A program made the translations under genes and the position numbers. This document shows positions 59,784 through 64,000 of a DNA stretch of 64,000 nucleotides, piece after piece. Location: contig CP023455.1 in assembly GCA_002356635.1 (NCBI GenBank), positions 60,474 through 124,473 on the forward strand, written 5' to 3'. The notes below the pieces were generated by a model. That model saw only the letters and a program-made list of their open reading frames with translations. It did no database searches and was not told the origin of the DNA. This stretch comes from Rhodobacteraceae bacterium QY30 (GTDB lineage: Bacteria; Pseudomonadota; Alphaproteobacteria; Rhodobacterales; Rhodobacteraceae). Each line of letters opens with the position of its first letter. The first letter of the stretch is position 1.

Positions 59784-61427
59784 TCACTGTGCGACGCTGT
59801 GCTTCGCCGCCAGCGGGCGCAGATCGGGTTTCTTGATCTTGCCGTTCGGCGTGCGGGGCATGGCATCAATGATTTCAATGGCTTCCGGCCAGTACTGCCG
59901 CGCCACCCCGTTCGTCGCCATCCAGTCGCACAGATCCGGCATCGTGAAGCCTTCGTCGGCATTCCGCAGCGTGATCACCGCGCAGCCCCGTTCCCCCAGC
60001 CGCGGATCGGGGTAGCCCACCACCGCCGCATCGGCGATGCGCGGGTGGCGATAGAGCACCGCTTCGATTTCCACCACGGGGACGTTTTCCCCGCCACGGA
60101 TGATGATGTCCTTGGTGCGCCCGTCGATGCGGATGTAGCCTTCCGCGTCCATGTAGGCCAGATCGCCGGTGTCGAACCAACCGTCCGGCCCGCGCCCGCA
60201 CAGGCCGGGACGCTTGAAATAGCCCAGGAACTGCAAGGATCCCCGGAAATACAGCCGCCCGGTCTTGCCGACCGGCAGCGGGTTCAGATGTTCGTCGGCC
60301 ACCAGAAGCTCCACTCCGTCGACGGCGCGGCCATCGGTGCTGGCGGATTTCTCGGCCGCGCGTTCGGGCTCCGTCAGGCTGCCAGCCAGCCCTTCGGTCA
60401 TCCCCCAGAGCGACGAGACCCCAAGCCCCAGCAATGCCCGCGCTTCCTCGATCACCGCGGGCGGAATCTGGGCGCCGCCACACAGGAAGGTGCGCAAGAC
60501 AGGCGGCCTGGCGCCGGCCCGGACCTGCCCGCAGATGTCCGACAGGAACGCGGTCGAAGCCGCCATGTGCGTCACCCCTTCGCGCTGCATGATCCCCACG
60601 CCCGCCGCCGCATCCCAGACATCCATCAGCACGACGGTGCCGCCGTATTTCAGCGCCTGCACCATCACGGCGGTGTAGCCGGTCATGTGGCCAAAGGGCG
60701 TGGCGCCCAGGTGCACGTCTTCGCTGCGCAGGCCCAGCCGGCTGCCCAGGGCGGCGACGCAGGCATTCATCGTGTTGGCGCAGTGCATGACGCCCTTGGG
60801 TTCGCCCGTGGTGCCGGAGGTGTACATCAGCACCGACATCTCATCCGGCGCGGCCGGGGTTCCGGCACCGGCCGGGATCGGGGCGGCATCGGCAGACATG
60901 ATCAGGCTGTCAAAGCTGTCGGGACCGTTGCCGTCCACGACGATGACGTGTTGCAGGGCGGGAAGCTCGGCCCGCAAACCCGCCAACATGGCGGGGAAAT
61001 CATGGCCGCGGAAGCTCTGCGGGATCAGCACCGCCCGCGCGTCGGCAAAGCCCAGCATGTAGCGCAGTTCGCGTTCCCGGAAGATGTGCATGAGCGGGTT
61101 CGGCACCGCCCCGATCCGGTTGAGCGCAAGGACCGCGACCTCGAATTCCCACCAGTTCGGCAACTGGACCCCGACCACATCGCCCGGCCCGATGCCAAGG
61201 GCGCGAAAGGCGCCCGCTGCCTGGGCAACCGCGGCTTCCAGTTCGGCAAATGTCATGGACCGGACGGGTGCATCATGACCGTGGTCATGCCTGTAGGCAC
61301 GGACCGCGACCTTTTCGGGAAAGTGCTGGACGGCATCCGCCAGCAGATCGTCGAAAGTCCGGTCTTGCCACCATCCCTGGCGGCGGATCCTGTCGCGGTG
61401 GGCTTGCAGGTTGAATGTTTCGGTCAT
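59784..61427 (-). CDS. AMP-forming acyl-CoA ligase, cyclohexanecarboxylate-CoA ligase (AliA) type
   Basis: A 547-residue ANL ligase. YTSGTTGEPKG, GWFDTGDLAYMD and GRTKDIIIRGGENV are present, and the A10 lysine is Lys530 (RTPNGKIKK). QLPNWWEF and NPLMHIFRERELRYML match the AliA-type group, as in the paralogue at 11425-13053; the two ligases may activate differently substituted acids. GGAGGG lies before ATG 61427. It is divergent from the disrupted MaoC gene with a palindromic regulon site between them. Confidence 0.82.
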   Translation of the reverse strand: MTETFNLQAHRDRIRRQGWWQDRTFDDLLADAVQHFPEKVAVRAYRHDHGHDAPVRSMTFAELEAAVAQAAGAFRALGIGPGDVVGVQLPNWWEFEVAVLALNRIGAVPNPLMHIFRERELRYMLGFADARAVLIPQSFRGHDFPAMLAGLRAELPALQHVIVVDGNGPDSFDSLIMSADAAPIPAGAGTPAAPDEMSVLMYTSGTTGEPKGVMHCANTMNACVAALGSRLGLRSEDVHLGATPFGHMTGYTAVMVQALKYGGTVVLMDVWDAAAGVGIMQREGVTHMAASTAFLSDICGQVRAGARPPVLRTFLCGGAQIPPAVIEEARALLGLGVSSLWGMTEGLAGSLTEPERAAEKSASTDGRAVDGVELLVADEHLNPLPVGKTGRLYFRGSLQFLGYFKRPGLCGRGPDGWFDTGDLAYMDAEGYIRIDGRTKDIIIRGGENVPVVEIEAVLYRHPRIADAAVVGYPDPRLGERGCAVITLRNADEGFTMPDLCDWMATNGVARQYWPEAIEIIDAMPRTPNGKIKKPDLRPLAAKHSVAQ

Positions 61428-61461
61428 GATCCCTCCCCCGCTCGGTCGAGCGAATGTTAAT

Positions 61462-61482
61462 TGCCGTACGATACGGTAGGCA
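61462..61482. promoter_or_regulatory. Palindrome TGCC-GTACGATACGG-TAGGCA
   Basis: CCGTA-CGA-TACGG lies within TGCC...GGCA, 35-55 bases upstream of the AliA-like ligase start. It is among the most symmetrical instances of the island motif and shares TACGATAC with 57458-57465. Confidence 0.6.
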
Positions 61483-61505
61483 GCGCACCGGTCAAGGAAA
61501 CATTA

Positions 61506-61530
61506 CATACGCAAGCATATCGTACGCATA
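61506..61530. promoter_or_regulatory. Second regulon-type site CATACGCAAGCATATCGTACGCATA
   Basis: Contains TACGCAAGC (inverse of the 11316 arm) overlapping AAGCATATCGTACGCAT (61513-61529), which aligns with AAGCGTACCGTATGCTT at 18558. It lies between the divergent ligase and MaoC genes. Confidence 0.55.
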
Positions 61531-61599
61531 TATTCCTTGCTTTGCCGCCTCCTCCCCCTACCCTGTTCCGGACAGGGCAACGGCAGAGGGAAAACCAGA

Positions 61600-62075
61600 A
61601 TGAACATCACATGGGCCGCGGCGGATCAGATCGACTGGTTCGAACTTCAGCAGGTCGGGCGGCGCGGGCTTTCCCCGACCCGGACCGTGACGGAGCATGA
61701 CGTCCTGGCCTTCGCCGGGCTGACCGGCGACATGGCCGAGTTGCACACCAGCGAGGCGTTCGCCCGGCAGGCCGAATTCGGCGGGCGCATCGCGCACGGG
61801 ATGCTGAACCTGGCGCTGGCGCATGGCCTGGTGGTGCGCAGCGGGCGGCTTGTCACCTCGGGGATCGCGCTTCTGGGTTGGGCCGAGTGCGCTTTCGCGC
61901 GCCGGTCCGGCTGGGCGATACGGTGCAGGCGGAGTGGGAAACCATCAGCCTGCGCGAAAGCGCGTCCAATCCGGCGGCGGGGATCGTCACCGACCAGGTC
62001 ACGCTGCGGCGGATCGACGGAACGGTGGTGCTGACGGGGCAGGTATCGGAACTGGTGCGCAAACGGCCGGCGTGA
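61600..62075 (+). pseudogene. Frameshifted MaoC-family dehydratase
   Basis: The first frame (from ATG 61600) gives a MaoC N-terminus with AFAGLTGDMAELHTSEAFA and the catalytic-type FGGRIAHGMLNLALAHGL stretch up to LVTSGIALLG. The expected continuation, RVRFRAPVRLGDTVQAEWE to ELVRKRPA, is found in another frame that stops at 62075. The switch occurs near 61876-61880 (CTTCTGGGTTGGGCC), consistent with loss of one base. As written the first frame continues with unrelated residues to 62034. It may be a true pseudogene or an assembly/base-calling error in a G-rich run. GAGGG precedes the ATG. Confidence 0.8.
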
Positions 62076-62098
62076 CCGGCCCTGCCGGAGAACGAAAC

Positions 62099-62117
62099 GG
62101 GGCCTTGCCGGCCCCGC
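62099..62117. terminator. Bidirectional hairpin between MaoC and livM
   Basis: Stem CGGGGCC (62099-62105) / GGCCCCG (62111-62117) with a five-base loop. The plus-strand tail is CTTCCCTTA and the minus-strand tail is TTTCGTTC. It lies between convergent genes. Confidence 0.5.
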
Positions 62118-62122
62118 TTCCC

Positions 62123-63121
62123 TTACATCGGCTTTTTCAGATGCCGCTGGATTTCCCCCACGATCCCCTGCCGGAACAGCAGCACGCAAAGCATGAACAC
62201 CGCCCCTTCGATCAGCAGGACCCAAGGCCCATAGGGCGCCAGGAAGTGCTCCATCGACAGGATGATGAAGCTGCCGACCACCGGGCCGAAGATCGTGCCG
62301 ATGCCGCCGACCAGGGTGATCAGCACCACGTCCGTCGTCGCAGCGACCGAGATGTTGTCCAGGGTCGCGATGCCGAACACGATGGTCTTCATGGACGCCG
62401 CAAAGCCCGCCATGGCGGCCGAGATCGTGAACGAGGCGATCTTGAACCGGTCGACGTTGTAGCCCAGCGACCTGGCGCGTTCGGGGTTGTTGCGAATCGC
62501 GCGCAGGACTTGTCCGAAGGGCGAGTGGACAATGCGGTTGTAGAACAGCACGACCGAAAGCACGATCGCCGCCATGACCCAGTACAGCGTGGTGTTCGAG
62601 GCGAGGTCCAGCCCGAAAAGCGATCCACGCGGCACCGCCTGGATGCCGTCCTCTCCGCCCGTGAACGGAAGCTGCACGGCGGCGAAGTAGGTCATCTGCG
62701 CCAGCGCCAGGGTGATCATGGCGAAATACAGGCCCTGCCGGCGAATGGCGATCCAGCCGAAGATCAGCCCCAGCGCCCCGGCGCTGGCCGTCCCGGCAAG
62801 GATCGCCAGTTCGGTGGGCAGCCCCCAGCGTGTGGCGGCCAGCCCGCACAGATAGGCGCCGGTCCCGAAGAAGGCGGCGTGACCGAAGCTCATCAATCCG
62901 GTGTAGCCCAGCAGGAGGTTCCAAGAGCAGGCAAAGATGATCAGACAGTAGACCCGCATCAGGAACACGTCATAGACGACAAGCGGCCCGAGGATGATCA
63001 CCAGCGCGAGAATGGCGAAGGCCACGAAGCGCGCGCCGGTCAGGCCGAGGATTTGGACCTCGTTATCCCTGGATGCCATTTTTCCTGTTCCACCGACGTG
63101 TGTTGTAAGATCGCTGCTCAT
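62123..63121 (-). CDS. livM: Branched-chain amino acid-type ABC transporter permease LivM
   Basis: A 332-residue membrane protein with about nine helices. LLLGYTGLMSFGHAAFFGTGAYL and RAIRNNPERARSLGYNVDRFKI are LivM signatures. ATG 63121 overlaps the livH stop (ATGA); Met at 63079 is an alternative start. It forms the second permease of a high-affinity importer. In acyl-CoA islands such Liv systems often import aromatic or alicyclic acids rather than amino acids. No LivF, LivG or binding protein is in the window; they may lie beyond the right edge. Confidence 0.9.
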   Translation of the reverse strand: MSSDLTTHVGGTGKMASRDNEVQILGLTGARFVAFAILALVIILGPLVVYDVFLMRVYCLIIFACSWNLLLGYTGLMSFGHAAFFGTGAYLCGLAATRWGLPTELAILAGTASAGALGLIFGWIAIRRQGLYFAMITLALAQMTYFAAVQLPFTGGEDGIQAVPRGSLFGLDLASNTTLYWVMAAIVLSVVLFYNRIVHSPFGQVLRAIRNNPERARSLGYNVDRFKIASFTISAAMAGFAASMKTIVFGIATLDNISVAATTDVVLITLVGGIGTIFGPVVGSFIILSMEHFLAPYGPWVLLIEGAVFMLCVLLFRQGIVGEIQRHLKKPM

Positions 63122-63996
63122 GCCACTTTTCCCAAAAGACCCCGCGGACGCAGGACAAGGATGACCACCATCGCCACGAAGATGACGGTCGAGGAAACCT
63201 CGGGGTAGATCGCCTTCGCCAGACCTTCCAGCAGGCCCAGGCCCAGCCCGGTGACGATGGCCCCCATGATCGACCCCATTCCCCCGATCACCACCACCGC
63301 AAAGACCACGATGGTGATGTGCGTGCCCATCGCCGGATCCACCGACATGATCGGCGCGGCCATGACGCCCGCAACACCGGCCAGCGCCACGCCCGCCGCA
63401 TAGGTCAGCGTCAGCATGATCGGAACGTTGATGCCGAACGCCTGCACCAGGCGCGGGTTGTCGGTCGCGGCACGCAGCTTCGCGCCAAGCGATGTCCGCT
63501 CGATCAGGTACCAGGTGACCAGGCACAGCACGATCCCCGCGCCGACGACCCAGGCCCGGTAGACGGGCAGGAACATGAAGCCCAGGTTCAGAGCGCCGCG
63601 CAGGCTGTCCGGTATGGGATAGGGCAAGCCGCGGGGGCCGAAGATGATCTGCACGCCGCCTTCGATGAAGACGGCAAGGCCCAGCGTCAGCAGAAGGCTG
63701 TACAGGTGATCCAGCTTGTAGATGTGGCGGATCAGCACGACTTCGACCACAAGGCCGAAACCGCCGACGAGGAGCGGCACCAGGATCATCGCTTCCCAGT
63801 AGCCAAGGCCCATGTAGGTCGTGAACATGTAGGCGAAATAGGCGCCCATCATGAAGAACACGCCGTGGGCGAAGTTGATGACCCCCAGAAGCCCGAAGAT
63901 GACCGCCAGACCCAGCGACAGGATCGCGTAGAACACCCCGTTCACCAGACCCAGAACCATCTGGCCAAGGATCAGGTTCATGTCCAGTCCACTCAT
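63118..63996 (-). CDS. livH: Branched-chain amino acid-type ABC transporter permease LivH
   Basis: A 292-residue membrane permease with about eight helices. LAVIFGLLGVINFAHGVFFMMGAY and the late VFAVVVIGGMGSIMGAIVTG stretch are typical of LivH. The start ATG 63996 lies four bases from the right edge; Met at 63981 is another candidate. The gene is complete or nearly so. It overlaps livM by four bases and is presumably part of a larger operon continuing outside the window. Confidence 0.9.
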   Translation of the reverse strand: MSGLDMNLILGQMVLGLVNGVFYAILSLGLAVIFGLLGVINFAHGVFFMMGAYFAYMFTTYMGLGYWEAMILVPLLVGGFGLVVEVVLIRHIYKLDHLYSLLLTLGLAVFIEGGVQIIFGPRGLPYPIPDSLRGALNLGFMFLPVYRAWVVGAGIVLCLVTWYLIERTSLGAKLRAATDNPRLVQAFGINVPIMLTLTYAAGVALAGVAGVMAAPIMSVDPAMGTHITIVVFAVVVIGGMGSIMGAIVTGLGLGLLEGLAKAIYPEVSSTVIFVAMVVILVLRPRGLLGKVA

Positions 63997-64000
63997 TCTT

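Noticed and set aside
61870..61885. Programmed ribosomal frameshift in the MaoC gene
   Set aside because: No classical slippery heptamer or strong downstream structure is evident; a one-base loss is simpler.
61537..62034. Reading the MaoC gene as an intact shorter protein in the first frame
   Set aside because: After LVTSGIALLG the residues become arginine/cysteine-rich and unlike MaoC, while the expected continuation is present in another frame; a frameshift explains both.

Overview
The window reads as a chromosomal or large-replicon segment of a high-GC alphaproteobacterium, most like Rhodobacteraceae (Paracoccus/Rhodobacter type). The evidence is strong GC3 bias, the hutC/hutF/hutIHGU arrangement, TRAP and Liv transporters, and the DUF2256, DUF6766 and DUF2269 families. 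It is almost wholly coding. No gene-free stretch exceeds about 300 bases, and I saw no rRNA, tRNA, CRISPR or insertion sequence.

Region 1 (1-7.8 kb): the 3' end of a gene with a DnaA-N-like domain, then a complete histidine-utilisation locus. It has the repressor hutC, convergent hutF, and the operon hutI-hutH-hutG-hutU. The five-step formylglutamate branch (histidine to glutamate plus formate) is complete. Candidate HutC operators lie at hutC and in the hutF/hutI gap.

Region 2 (7.8-46.6 kb) and region 4 (57.4-64 kb): a large island of acyl-CoA catabolism. It holds six acyl-CoA dehydrogenases, three AMP-forming acyl-CoA ligases, crotonases, hotdog hydratases and thioesterases, SDRs, an alpha-methylacyl-CoA racemase, a CoA-transferase, an HMG-CoA-synthase/OB-fold fusion with a thiolase, and a citrate-lyase-like enzyme. 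One block (14.2-18.1 kb) is the valine/isobutyryl-CoA branch. Another contains strong BadH (2-hydroxycyclohexanecarboxyl-CoA dehydrogenase) and BadI (2-ketocyclohexanecarboxyl-CoA hydrolase) look-alikes. Together with AliA-like ligases and an AliB-like dehydrogenase these suggest ring opening of an alicyclic carboxylic acid to a pimeloyl-CoA-type product. A third block resembles the peroxisomal branched-chain/bile-acid beta-oxidation set (racemase, MFE-2 split into SDR plus hydratase-2, SCPx-like thiolase). Uptake would be by a TRAP transporter with three paralogous binding proteins and by LivHM. My inference is a pathway for an alkyl-substituted or methyl-branched alicyclic acid, such as a monoterpene-derived or naphthenic acid. 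The substrate is not proven.

About a dozen promoters of this island share AT-rich palindromic elements built from CGTA/TACG half-sites (GCGTA-N-TACGC, CCGTA-N3-TACGG, GCTTGCGTA, and a TACAGTA variant). No regulator gene for them lies in the window, so a regulator encoded elsewhere is likely.

Region 3 (46.6-57.4 kb): an unrelated block sitting between two arms of the island and lacking the shared motif. It contains an orphan YcaO enzyme ending in PxPxP, a divergent class III cyclase fused to a BTAD/winged-helix and TPR region, an animal-type haem peroxidase followed by an EF-hand protein, an FAD-Rieske oxidoreductase overlapping an SDR-DoxX fusion and a DUF2269 protein, a DUF6766 protein, and a ParDE toxin-antitoxin pair. 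This looks like an inserted accessory segment and is the least understood part of the window.
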